A stretch of 58,241 nt of DNA, from the NCBI GenBank assembly GCA_905205995.1, contig CAJLFU010000009.1:1-58241 (forward strand). The letters are read 5' to 3'. This document shows, piece after piece, positions 1 to 7,295 of the stretch; the first letter of the stretch is position 1, and each line of letters begins with the position of its first letter. The position numbers were made by a program, and so were the translations under genes. The notes under the pieces were generated by a model. That model ran no database searches, was not told the DNA's origin, and worked only from the letters and a program-made list of their open reading frames with translations. The stretch is from an uncultured Haemophilus sp. GTDB taxonomy: Bacteria; Pseudomonadota; Gammaproteobacteria; Enterobacterales; Pasteurellaceae.

Positions 1-2
1 TA

Positions 3-59
3 TTGTTAGATGATGATCGTGTTATTTTAGATGAATCCAAATTAAAAGAGATTTTCTAA
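3..59 (+). CDS. 3' end of an unidentified CDS (partial)
   Basis: The first bases read as the last 18 codons of a plus-strand gene: LLDDDRVILDESKLKEIF, then TAA at 57-59. The start lies outside the window. The tail is acidic and hydrophilic and I do not recognise the family. Only one base separates its stop from the next small ORF, so the two are probably co-transcribed. Confidence 0.5.
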   Translation: MLDDDRVILDESKLKEIF

Positions 60-60
60 A

Positions 61-132
61 ATGATGAAAAAAGCGTTAGCCTTTGCAACTTCAGCGATGA
101 TTTTGACCGCTTGTAATGAAAACCAAGAATAG
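61..132 (+). CDS. 23-residue lipoprotein-like small protein
   Basis: A short ORF, MMKKALAFATSAMILTACNE followed by NQE and a stop. It has a classic type II signal peptide: positive n-region, hydrophobic core, and lipobox L-T-A-C with Cys18. Only five residues would remain after the Cys. It follows the preceding stop by one base. It could be an entericidin-like tiny lipoprotein or the remnant of a longer lipoprotein truncated by an early stop. No function is assigned. The plausible lipobox is seen directly; expression is an inference. Confidence 0.45.
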   Translation: MMKKALAFATSAMILTACNENQE

Positions 133-196
133 TTGGAAAATTCGTAAGTAGTTTCATTTCATAATAGAAGTAACGAGTAATCCTAAGGAGCTTACT

Positions 197-835
197 ATGA
201 CAATTGAATTTAAAAATGGCGTTCCTACTTTCTTTGAGCAAGCACCGACGATTTGTTTGCGTGATCCTCTAGCTGCATTTTTAGGTGCAGCAGAAGGTGG
301 TTTAATGACCTATTCTTATCAAGATGCAGTGAAACTGGCGGGGCATTCTTGCCCGACTGTTGCAGGAAGCTTTATTGCGGTTATTCGAGGTTTAAAAGCG
401 CTTTATGGTAATGACATACCCGAGCGTGGCAATATTGAAGTATTGATGACAAAAGGTAGAGAAGAAGGCACAACAGGTGTGGTTGCCTCTATCGCAACGT
501 TGCTTACAGGCGCAACAACGGAAGTTGGTTTTGCCGGCATGGGTGTGGCTAAACGTTTTTCTCGCCGAAATTTATTGAGCTTCAATAATGAAAGTGATGC
601 GACCTTCATCTTAAAACGTAAAGATAATCAAAGTGCGGTTAAATTAACCCTTAATTTAGATGAAGTAGCCCCATGGTCAGATGAAATCCGTGAGTTGCTG
701 CCAAGAGCATTCAACAATCAGTTAAAAGCAGATGAAATCACGCATTTCCAAAGCCTCTGGCAAGAACGAGTGAAACGCATTTTAGTAGATTGCGTGAATG
801 AAGAAAGATTGGTACTAGTAGAAAAATTAGATTAG
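197..835 (+). CDS. FmdE-like domain protein, function unknown
   Basis: A 212-residue soluble protein with no signal peptide or membrane segment. Around residues 40-55 it has Y-Q-D-A-V-K-L-A-G-H-S-C-P-T, similar to the G-H-x-C-P signature of the FmdE family (named after formylmethanofuran dehydrogenase subunit E), where His and Cys bind metal. A Gly-rich stretch, residues 90-120, follows. The start at 197 has a strong SD (AAGGAG, 8 nt upstream). The histidine phosphatase gene follows after 9 bp, so the two probably form an operon. Assignment rests on this motif alone; the substrate is unknown. Confidence 0.5.
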   Translation: MTIEFKNGVPTFFEQAPTICLRDPLAAFLGAAEGGLMTYSYQDAVKLAGHSCPTVAGSFIAVIRGLKALYGNDIPERGNIEVLMTKGREEGTTGVVASIATLLTGATTEVGFAGMGVAKRFSRRNLLSFNNESDATFILKRKDNQSAVKLTLNLDEVAPWSDEIRELLPRAFNNQLKADEITHFQSLWQERVKRILVDCVNEERLVLVEKLD

Positions 836-844
836 GTCTCGAAT

Positions 845-2110
845 ATGAAAAAAATAACCCTAAAACTGACCGCACTTTTGTTCGGCTTGTCGCTTACAAA
901 CAGTGTATTTGCAACAGAAAATCGCCAAAATACACAGAATGCAGATTATGAGCTTGAAAAAGTCTTAATTTTCAGCCGCCATGGATTACGATCGCCAGTG
1001 GAAAAAGATCCGCAAGAAATGGCGAAATATTCCCCGTATGCGTGGGCAAAATGGGATGTGCCATCTGGTTATCTCACGGCAAAAGGGACAGTGCTAGAAA
1101 CCTATTTCGGGCAATATTTAGGGCAATGGCTGGCAGACCAAGGATTATTAACAACAGAACGTTGTGCATCGGGCGAAGGTATTTTCGCTTATGCGAATGG
1201 GGTACAACGCACCATTGCAACAGGGCAAGCCATTGTGGCCGGTGCATTTGCAGGCTGTAATGTTCAACTGCAACATCACGGTGAAATTGGTTCAGAAAAA
1301 GATCCAATTTTTAACACGCAGGCGCACAATCCAAGCCAAGCTTTGATTGAATCTGCAAAAAATAATGTTGATTTAACCGCTTTACAGCAAAAATTAGCGC
1401 CAAATTATGCGCTATTGAGTGAAATCATCGATTATAAAAATTCACCAAACTGCTTGCAAAAAGGCGAGTGTGATTTAGGTGGAAAAGTTGGTGAATACAG
1501 TATTAAAGACGGCAAGTCAGTCAAAATTACGGGTTCTATCAGCACAGGAAAGAAAATTGTCAGTGCATTATTGCTTGCGCATTATGTGGGCAAGCCTGAT
1601 TCAGAAATCGCCAACGGCCGCGTGGATAGCCAAGAAAAATGGCGTGCAATTAACGAAATTAAAAACGAATATTACCGCACGTTATTTAAAAACAACGAAG
1701 CGTTAGCACAAAATGCCTCATATCCGTTGTTAGCATTTATTCAGCAACAGCTAAACAGCGAAAACAAAATTAACTTATTGGTTGGACACGATTCTAATAT
1801 CATCGCTCTGCTGGCTGCACTGGGTGTTGAGCCTTATGAGTTGGATGATTCATTGGAAAATATCCCAATCGGTGGCAAGCTGCTATTTGAAGTGTGGAAG
1901 CACAAACCCAGTGGTAAGCTCAAATTTAAGTTGGATTATGTGTATCAAACCACCGAACAGCTGATTAACATCACGCCATTAAGTTTAGCGACACCACCAA
2001 ACCAAACAGCATTAACGCTCAAAGGCTGTGAAAAAGATGAAAAGGGCTTTTGTGATTACGAGCGTTTTCAACAGGTGTTGAGGGAGAGTATTGAAAACGG
2101 TAAGAAGTAG
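845..2110 (+). CDS. Periplasmic histidine-type acid phosphatase
   Basis: A 421-residue protein of histidine phosphatase clade 2 (AppA/Agp-like acid phosphatase, glucose-1-phosphatase or phytase). A signal peptide occupies residues 1-23 with cleavage after V-F-A. The catalytic R45-H46-G47-L-R-S-P motif follows the export signal, and the C-terminal HD pair is in L-V-G-H-D-S-N near residue 314. Several Cys residues could form disulfides, as in periplasmic relatives. It would dephosphorylate small phosphate esters in the periplasm; the exact substrate cannot be read from the sequence. It lies 9 bp after the FmdE-like gene and 5 bp before the DUF559 gene. Confidence 0.85.
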   Translation: MKKITLKLTALLFGLSLTNSVFATENRQNTQNADYELEKVLIFSRHGLRSPVEKDPQEMAKYSPYAWAKWDVPSGYLTAKGTVLETYFGQYLGQWLADQGLLTTERCASGEGIFAYANGVQRTIATGQAIVAGAFAGCNVQLQHHGEIGSEKDPIFNTQAHNPSQALIESAKNNVDLTALQQKLAPNYALLSEIIDYKNSPNCLQKGECDLGGKVGEYSIKDGKSVKITGSISTGKKIVSALLLAHYVGKPDSEIANGRVDSQEKWRAINEIKNEYYRTLFKNNEALAQNASYPLLAFIQQQLNSENKINLLVGHDSNIIALLAALGVEPYELDDSLENIPIGGKLLFEVWKHKPSGKLKFKLDYVYQTTEQLINITPLSLATPPNQTALTLKGCEKDEKGFCDYERFQQVLRESIENGKK

Positions 2111-2115
2111 CTTTC

Positions 2116-2481
2116 ATGCGACCCTATGAAAAATACTTAAAAGAGAATTCGCAGAAATTACGAGTGGAGCAGACGGATGCGGAAAGAAAATTATGGCAAC
2201 GCATCAATCGAGATCAATTATTAGGATTTCGATTTAATCGACAAAAGCCACTTTTAAGTTATATCGTTGATTTTTACTGTGCAAAAGCAAAGCTGATTAT
2301 CGAATTAGATGGTAGTCAGCATTATGAACCTGATTATCAGGAAAAAGACGCATTGCGAGATGCAGAATTAAATTCAGTTGGTTTTACGGTGATGCGATTT
2401 AGCAATGATGAAGTCATGCGTGAAATTGAAACGGTAGTAGAGCAGATTTATTTGTTTTTAGAGAATGTAAGGGCTGATTGA
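2116..2481 (+). CDS. DUF559 (Vsr-like endonuclease fold) protein
   Basis: A 121-residue DUF559 protein. The family hallmarks are present: N-terminal L-R-x-x-Q-T-D-A-E-R-K-L-W near residues 15-28, G-F-R-F-x-R-Q near 37-44, and V-D-F-Y-C...L-I-I-E-L-D-G-S-Q-H near 52-75, the acidic/QH core shared with very-short-patch-repair nucleases. Such genes are widespread and often strain-variable, and their substrate is not established. It starts 5 bp after the phosphatase stop. An inverted-repeat element lies 20 bp downstream, which may reflect joint mobility (inference). Confidence 0.85.
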   Translation: MRPYEKYLKENSQKLRVEQTDAERKLWQRINRDQLLGFRFNRQKPLLSYIVDFYCAKAKLIIELDGSQHYEPDYQEKDALRDAELNSVGFTVMRFSNDEVMREIETVVEQIYLFLENVRAD

Positions 2482-2500
2482 GTATGAGGTTGGATTGACC

Positions 2501-2679
2501 TCTGCCAAATCTCCCCTACCCCTCTTTACTAAAGAGGGGAAAATTCTTTATTAAACTAATAACGAATGATTTATTTGCATTTTCAATATAGGAACCATGT
2601 TAAAGTAAAATATAAAAATTAAAATATTCTGCGTTCCAATCCCCTCTTTAGCAAAGAGGGGTAGGGGAGATTTGGCAGA
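2501..2679. repeat. 179-bp element bounded by 40-bp inverted repeats
   Basis: The arms at 2501-2540 and 2640-2679 are reverse complements at 39 of 40 positions. Each arm itself contains a palindromic core (CCCCTCTTTA ... AAAGAGGGG), so each can fold as a hairpin and the two can also pair with each other. The 99 bp between them are AT-rich and hold no ORF. I see no target-site duplication. This looks like a BIME/REP-type composite or a MITE-like element. It sits between the DUF559 gene and the T5orf172 gene and could also block read-through. Confidence 0.8.
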
Positions 2680-2706
2680 AGTGAAACCGGAGAAATTAAA
2701 TTATTT

Positions 2707-3573
2707 ATGGCTGGTTGGGTATATATTATTTCAAATAAAGCTATGCCTGGTATACTAAAAATTGGATATACAGAGCGAACGCCCTATATTCGTGCTTATG
2801 AACTTTACAATACAGGCTGCCCATATCCTTATAAAGTTGATTATTCTATTTATGTTAATAAACCTTATGAAGTAGAACAAAAAACACATGAGTTACAGCG
2901 TTCAACCAATGTAGGAAAAGAATGGTTTAGTTGTTCTCAAGAACAAGCAATAGAAGCGATTTCAAATGCGATTGAAATATGTGAAGCAGTAGTTGAAAAA
3001 AGAGAACCACCTAAACCAACTCCAAGTGAATTAAATAATGTAATTAAAACAAATCCAGATGTAGCTCTTATTATTAGAAAAGATTCTATTAATTACGCAA
3101 TGAGGGTTAATCAAGATGGAGTTATTATGGAGTTTTTCCATTTTTTCAGGAAAAGAAATTATTTGATGAAATTAGAAGATATAAATAAAGAGTATGAAGA
3201 TACAATCTCTCATTATAAGAAAAGATATGAATCAGAGATAAGTAGTATGAAAGAAACCTCCCTATTAGAAATACTAGGGAATGTTTGCGGAGTAACGTTC
3301 ATTATATTTAGCTTTACTATTACTTTGTTCAGAATTGCTGAAAATTATGCAGGAACTCTCTTTTTCATATACTTATTTATCGCATTGACGGTTACTTGGT
3401 TTTATAAAATCGACAATCGTGAAACTGTTCTTAGAAAGAAGTCAACTCCATTTGAAGAGGCTTTTAGAAGAGAGATAAATTCTGCTATAGCTAGTAAAAA
3501 TAGAAAAATAACAAATTTAATGTATAGTTATGCACCGTATTTTAAAATAATTTATGATAGAGAAACAAAATGA
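2707..3573 (+). CDS. T5orf172/GIY-YIG domain membrane protein
   Basis: A 288-residue protein. Residues 4-90 resemble the T5orf172 (MUG113) branch of the GIY-YIG nuclease superfamily: V-Y-I-I-S, then L-K-I-G-Y-T, R-A-Y-E-L, and a conserved G-K-E-W-F near residue 70. A charged coiled-coil-like region (155-185) precedes two hydrophobic segments, about 190-210 and 215-233, so it is probably membrane-anchored. Base composition is much more AT-rich than glyS and no uptake sequence is present, suggesting recent acquisition. Its TGA overlaps the glyS ATG (ATGA, 3570-3573), giving translational coupling. The role is unknown. Confidence 0.65.
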   Translation: MAGWVYIISNKAMPGILKIGYTERTPYIRAYELYNTGCPYPYKVDYSIYVNKPYEVEQKTHELQRSTNVGKEWFSCSQEQAIEAISNAIEICEAVVEKREPPKPTPSELNNVIKTNPDVALIIRKDSINYAMRVNQDGVIMEFFHFFRKRNYLMKLEDINKEYEDTISHYKKRYESEISSMKETSLLEILGNVCGVTFIIFSFTITLFRIAENYAGTLFFIYLFIALTVTWFYKIDNRETVLRKKSTPFEEAFRREINSAIASKNRKITNLMYSYAPYFKIIYDRETK

Positions 3574-5636
3574 CAACCCAAAACTTCCTAGTAGAAATCG
3601 GCACTGAAGAGCTGCCACCAAAAGCTCTCAAAACATTAGCAACCTCTTTTGCGGATAATGTTGAAGCGGAATTAAACCAGGCGGGTTTATCATTCGATAA
3701 AATCGAATGGTTTGCGGCTCCACGTCGTTTAGCCGTGAAAGTGTTGAACTTAGCCACACAACAGCCAAGTAAAGAAATCGAAAAACGTGGACCAGCAGTG
3801 TCTGCAGCTTTTGATGCGGAAGGTAAACCAACAAAAGCGGCTGAAGGCTGGGCGCGTGGTTGTGGAATTACCGTTGAGCAGGCGGAACGCATCGCAACTG
3901 ATAAAGGCGAATGGTTAGTTCATCGTGCAAAAATTGAAGGTCAACCGACCAAAAACTTGCTGAACGATATTGTGGCAAATGCCTTAGCGAAATTGCCAAT
4001 TCCAAAACCAATGCGTTGGGCAGATAAAACCGTGCAGTTTATTCGTCCAGTTCATACTGTGACTATGCTGTTAGGTGACGAGTTAATTGAAGGCGAAATT
4101 TTAGGTGTGGCAAGTGCTCGCACCATTCGCGGTCACCGTTTCTTAGGCGAGAAAGAATTTGAAATTCAACATGCAGACCAATATCCACAATTATTACGTG
4201 AAAAAGGTTCTGTAGTAGCCGATTTCAATGAGCGTAAAGCTGAAATTTTGGCAAAATCTCAAGCAAAAGCGACCGCACTTGGTGGCGTGGCTGACATTGA
4301 AGAAAGCTTGCTTGAAGAAGTGACCTCATTGGTGGAATATCCAAACGTGTTAGCGGCAAAATTTGAAGAACGTTTCCTAGCCGTGCCTGCGGAAGCGTTG
4401 GTTTACACCATGAAAGGCGACCAAAAATATTTCCCGATTTATGATAAAGACGGCAAATTATTACCGCACTTTATTTTTGTCTCGAACATCAACCCAGAAG
4501 ATCCAACCGCGATTATCGAAGGGAACGAAAAAGTGGTTCGCCCACGTTTAACCGATGCGGAATTCTTCTTCAAAACCGACTTAAAACAAAAACTGGTTGA
4601 TCGTTTACCACGTTTAGAAACTGTATTGTTCCAACAACAACTCGGTACATTGAAAGATAAAACTGACCGCATTGAACAACTTGCAGGTGAAATTGCAAAA
4701 CAAATCGGTGCAGACGAAGTGAAAGCAAAACGTGCGGGTTTACTGTCAAAATGTGACTTGATGACCAACATGGTATTCGAATTCACTGATACACAAGGTG
4801 TAATGGGTATGCATTATGCTCGTCACGATGGTGAAGACGAAGAAGTGGCAGTAGCATTAAATGAACAATATATGCCACGTTTTGCCGGCGATGAATTACC
4901 TAAATCTTTGGTAGCAAGTGCGGTTGCTTTAGCGGATAAATTTGACACCTTAACGGGTATCTTCGGCATCGGCCAAGCACCAAAAGGCAGCGCAGACCCA
5001 TTTGCATTACGTCGTGCAGCATTGGGTGCGTTACGTATTATCGTAGAGAAAAACTTACCGCTTGATTTAGAAGATTTAGTGAAAAAATCAGCCGCACTTT
5101 TCGGTGATAAACTCACGAATCAAAATGTGGTTGCTGATGTGGTGGACTTCATGCTTGGTCGTTTCCGTGCGTGGTATCAAGATGAAGGTATTGCGGTGGA
5201 TGTAATTCAAGCCGTATTAGCCCGTCGTCCAACTCGCCCTGCTGATTTTGATGCACGTGTACGTGCGGTTTCTCACTTCCGTACTTTAGATTCAGCGGAA
5301 GCGTTAGCGGCAGCAAATAAACGTGTAAGTAATATCTTAGCTAAAGCGGATGCTGCAATTGGCGAGATCAATTTGACCGCTTGCGTAGAGCCAGCAGAAA
5401 AAGCCCTTGCTGAAGCGGTACTTGCATTACGCACTGAAGTACAACCGCTTATCGCGCAAGGCGATTACACCGCAGTATTAGATAAATTAGCGAACTTACG
5501 CGCACCGGTAGACAACTTCTTTGATAACGTAATGGTAAATGCTGAAGATCCAGCATTACGCCAAAACCGCTTAGCGATTTTAAACACGTTGCAAGGCTTG
5601 TTCTTACAAGTGGCGGATATTTCGGTATTGCAATAA
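3570..5636 (+). CDS. glyS: Glycine--tRNA ligase beta subunit
   Basis: A 688-residue beta subunit of the bacterial alpha2beta2 glycyl-tRNA synthetase, beginning M-T-T-Q-N-F-L-V-E-I-G-T-E-E-L-P as in other gammaproteobacteria and close to the E. coli length (689). It carries the tRNA-binding and anticodon-binding regions of the heteromer; the alpha subunit (glyQ) is not in the window. The start overlaps the stop of the T5orf172 gene, so accessory genes appear to sit immediately upstream. It contains uptake sequences at about 4272 and 4461. A strong terminator follows. Confidence 0.97.
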   Translation: MTTQNFLVEIGTEELPPKALKTLATSFADNVEAELNQAGLSFDKIEWFAAPRRLAVKVLNLATQQPSKEIEKRGPAVSAAFDAEGKPTKAAEGWARGCGITVEQAERIATDKGEWLVHRAKIEGQPTKNLLNDIVANALAKLPIPKPMRWADKTVQFIRPVHTVTMLLGDELIEGEILGVASARTIRGHRFLGEKEFEIQHADQYPQLLREKGSVVADFNERKAEILAKSQAKATALGGVADIEESLLEEVTSLVEYPNVLAAKFEERFLAVPAEALVYTMKGDQKYFPIYDKDGKLLPHFIFVSNINPEDPTAIIEGNEKVVRPRLTDAEFFFKTDLKQKLVDRLPRLETVLFQQQLGTLKDKTDRIEQLAGEIAKQIGADEVKAKRAGLLSKCDLMTNMVFEFTDTQGVMGMHYARHDGEDEEVAVALNEQYMPRFAGDELPKSLVASAVALADKFDTLTGIFGIGQAPKGSADPFALRRAALGALRIIVEKNLPLDLEDLVKKSAALFGDKLTNQNVVADVVDFMLGRFRAWYQDEGIAVDVIQAVLARRPTRPADFDARVRAVSHFRTLDSAEALAAANKRVSNILAKADAAIGEINLTACVEPAEKALAEAVLALRTEVQPLIAQGDYTAVLDKLANLRAPVDNFFDNVMVNAEDPALRQNRLAILNTLQGLFLQVADISVLQ

Positions 5637-5644
5637 TGAATCTA

Positions 5645-5680
5645 AAAAAGGATGGTCAATTTTCCAACGACCATCCTTTT
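5645..5680 (+). terminator. Rho-independent terminator of glyS
   Basis: An inverted repeat, AAGGATGGTC ... GACCATCCTT, with an AT-rich loop is followed by a T run, 9 bp after the glyS stop. Confidence 0.9.
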
Positions 5681-5685
5681 GTATA

Positions 5686-5714
5686 TAGACTTCAAATGAT
5701 TATTTCTCTATAAT
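5686..5714 (+). promoter_or_regulatory. Sigma-70 promoter of tRNA-Ile2
   Basis: A perfect -10 TATAAT (5709-5714) lies 17 bp after a -35-like TAGACT (5686-5691). Predicted transcription would start a few bases before the tRNA. Confidence 0.7.
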
Positions 5715-5726
5715 CATCCGCACTTT

Positions 5727-5803
5727 CCCCCCTTAGCTCAGTCGGTTAGAGCAGGCGACTCATAATCGCTTGGTCACTGGTTCAAGTCCGGTAGGGGGGA
5801 CCA
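5727..5803 (+). tRNA. tRNA-Ile(CAU), the lysidine-modified Ile2 species
   Basis: A 77-nt cloverleaf: acceptor CCCCCCT pairs with AGGGGGG, discriminator A, and CCA is encoded. The D stem is GCTC/GAGC, the anticodon stem GGCGA/TCGCT with loop CTCATAA (anticodon CAT), and the T arm ACTGG-TTCAAGT-CCGGT. The anticodon arm and variable loop match E. coli ileX rather than elongator or initiator tRNA-Met. It should therefore be the AUA-reading isoleucine tRNA whose C34 is converted to lysidine by TilS. Confidence 0.92.
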
Positions 5804-5810
5804 TTCACAG

Positions 5811-5836
5811 AGATCGCATTAGGCGGTCTTTTTTAT
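5811..5836 (+). terminator. Terminator after tRNA-Ile2
   Basis: The stem AGATCGC/GCGGTCT with a 5-nt loop is followed by a T run. It lies 8 bp after the tRNA and 20 bp from the convergent kdkA stop. Confidence 0.75.
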
Positions 5837-5855
5837 TGCCTTTCTCTCATGCGTT

Positions 5856-6581
5856 TTAGGCGTTATATCCTTTCAACAATTCAGTCCAATTTTCTTCATT
5901 GAACTGAATATTCATTCTGCCGATTTCTTTGACAAAAGAGCGGTGTAGTCTTTCCAGGTTGCCCTGTTTCCAAAAATTACCCAATTTTTGACCGCACTTA
6001 TCGAAATCGATGAGCCAACATTTTTGTTCATTTTCGAGTTGTTGAACGAGAATATTATGGGCATTGAGATCCGTATGACAAATTTGCAAATCATGCAACT
6101 GACGAATTAATTTACCGATGGCTTGCCAGATATTATTAGGCAGGTTCTGGATTTGTAAAAGTGCGGTTAGATCTTGTGCATTTTCGATCTTTTCAATCAA
6201 GATATCCGCTTGGTAGCAAATACCTAATTTGCCTTTTTTAACACGTGCAGCAATCGGTCTGGGTACGGCTACACCAGCTTGATGGAGTTGATTTAACAGC
6301 TGAAATTCAGCCATGCTGCGAGTTTCAGTAAATGATTGAAAACGATAGCGATCTTTATTGAATTTTCCCCATAAACCACCGCGATAATAATGACGAAGCG
6401 CCGTGTTTACACCAAACAGATCTTTTGTATTCAGGAAGTAGGTTGTGCCGCGACCTTTGGCTGAACCGGTAATACGTTGTTGTTTTTCCCAAAAAGCCGA
6501 TTCAAAAAATGAAGCGGGTTCAGTTGGTTTTTCTGTGAGATTAAAAAGAAAGAATTGATTATCTTGTTGGAATTCAAGCAT
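5856..6581 (-). CDS. kdkA: Kdo kinase
   Basis: A 241-residue kinase of the Kdo/WaaP (protein kinase-like) fold. The catalytic loop is H169-T-D-L-N-A-H-N-I-L-V and the metal-binding motif is I-D-F-D-K near 191-195; both are typical of KdkA. It phosphorylates the single Kdo residue of Haemophilus lipid A, the modification that substitutes for a second Kdo. In Haemophilus the kdkA and opsX genes are neighbours, and here opsX lies 0.7 kb away in the opposite orientation. A CRP-like box sits upstream. Confidence 0.93.
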   Translation of the reverse strand: MLEFQQDNQFFLFNLTEKPTEPASFFESAFWEKQQRITGSAKGRGTTYFLNTKDLFGVNTALRHYYRGGLWGKFNKDRYRFQSFTETRSMAEFQLLNQLHQAGVAVPRPIAARVKKGKLGICYQADILIEKIENAQDLTALLQIQNLPNNIWQAIGKLIRQLHDLQICHTDLNAHNILVQQLENEQKCWLIDFDKCGQKLGNFWKQGNLERLHRSFVKEIGRMNIQFNEENWTELLKGYNA

Positions 6582-6885
6582 TTTAGTTGAACCGAATAAT
6601 AGAAAATGCTCTCATTCTACTTGAAATACGCTGATTTTCTAGCATTACAAGCTTTTCATCTTATTTTATGTCAAAGTTGTGAAGCAGATCACTTCACATA
6701 AGTAGTGAGATATCTGTATTTTGTTAATTCGTAAAATTTTCGCAGAATTTTACCGCTTGCAGTGTGATTTTATGTTATAAAATGAATAGAAGTGAAAAGC
6801 ACTACTTTACATATTTATTTTGTTAGGTTATGCTTTTTCCAGAAATTATTTTGATGACTCTCTATTTAATATGAGGAAATTAGCT
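6582..6885. other. Intergenic region between kdkA and the MORN gene
   Basis: 304 AT-rich bases between divergent genes. The only recognisable element is a CRP-like box at 6678-6693. I see no RNA gene, repeat or convincing complete -35/-10 pair. Confidence 0.5.
6678..6693. promoter_or_regulatory. CRP-like box
   Basis: TGTGA-N6-TCACT matches the CRP core TGTGA-N6-TCACA at 9 of 10 positions. It is centred about 104 bp upstream of kdkA and 200 bp upstream of the MORN gene. Which gene it controls is not clear, and binding is inferred from the motif alone. Confidence 0.5.
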
Positions 6886-7194
6886 ATGAAAAAACCTCTA
6901 TTTACTGTTTTAGCACTTTTTTGTATTGGTTCTGCTACGGCGTATATTCGTTCAACAATAGAGAATCAGACTTTTCATCCTAACGGTAATATAAAATCGG
7001 AGGTGGTTGAAATAAATGGCGTCAAAACGACTAAATATTATGATGAATCAGGAACACTTATCTCGCAAGGCGAATTAAAAAATGGTGTAGAGCAAGGAAT
7101 GTGGAAATATTTTGATAAAGATGGTAACGTTATCTTTACTAAGCACTATGTGAACGGGCATATTGTTGCGGAAGGATTAGGTCCCAAAAAATAG
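6886..7194 (+). CDS. Exported MORN-repeat protein
   Basis: About 102 residues. An in-frame ATG exists at 6820, but the ATG at 6886 is preferred: it has a GAGGAAA SD and immediately starts an export signal (M-K-K-P-L-F-T-V-L-A-L-F). The mature part has MORN_2-type repeats of the form Y-x-N/D-G-N/T-x-x-S/x-x: F-H-P-N-G-N-I-K-S, Y-D-E-S-G-T-L-I-S and F-D-K-D-G-N-V-I-F, as in YwqK-like proteins. No catalytic residues are visible. It is probably periplasmic or surface-associated; function unknown. Confidence 0.75.
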   Translation: MKKPLFTVLALFCIGSATAYIRSTIENQTFHPNGNIKSEVVEINGVKTTKYYDESGTLISQGELKNGVEQGMWKYFDKDGNVIFTKHYVNGHIVAEGLGPKK

Positions 7195-7208
7195 CAATCT
7201 AGATAAAT

Positions 7209-7240
7209 AAAAGGGCGAATTAAATAAATTCGCCCTTTGT
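7209..7240 (+). terminator. Rho-independent terminator
   Basis: The long stem AAAGGGCGAATT ... AATTCGCCCTTT with a short loop is followed by TTTTC, 15 bp after the MORN gene stop. Confidence 0.9.
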
Positions 7241-7295
7241 TTTCATTAAATTATTTTGGGTTAATAGACGGAAATTAAATGCGCGAGGAATTCAA

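Noticed and set aside
1042..1260. Other-frame ORFs across the phosphatase and similar shadows elsewhere
   Set aside because: They overlap confident genes, lack SD sequences and have no recognisable protein features.
2641..2679. The repeat arms as a CRISPR fragment
   Set aside because: Only two copies, in inverted orientation, no regular spacers and no cas genes.
5727..5803. tRNA-Met for the CAT anticodon
   Set aside because: The anticodon arm, variable loop and T arm follow E. coli ileX (Ile2) rather than either methionine tRNA.
6820..6885. Upstream ATG for the MORN protein
   Set aside because: The 22-residue extension would bury the export signal, and the ATG at 6886 has its own SD.
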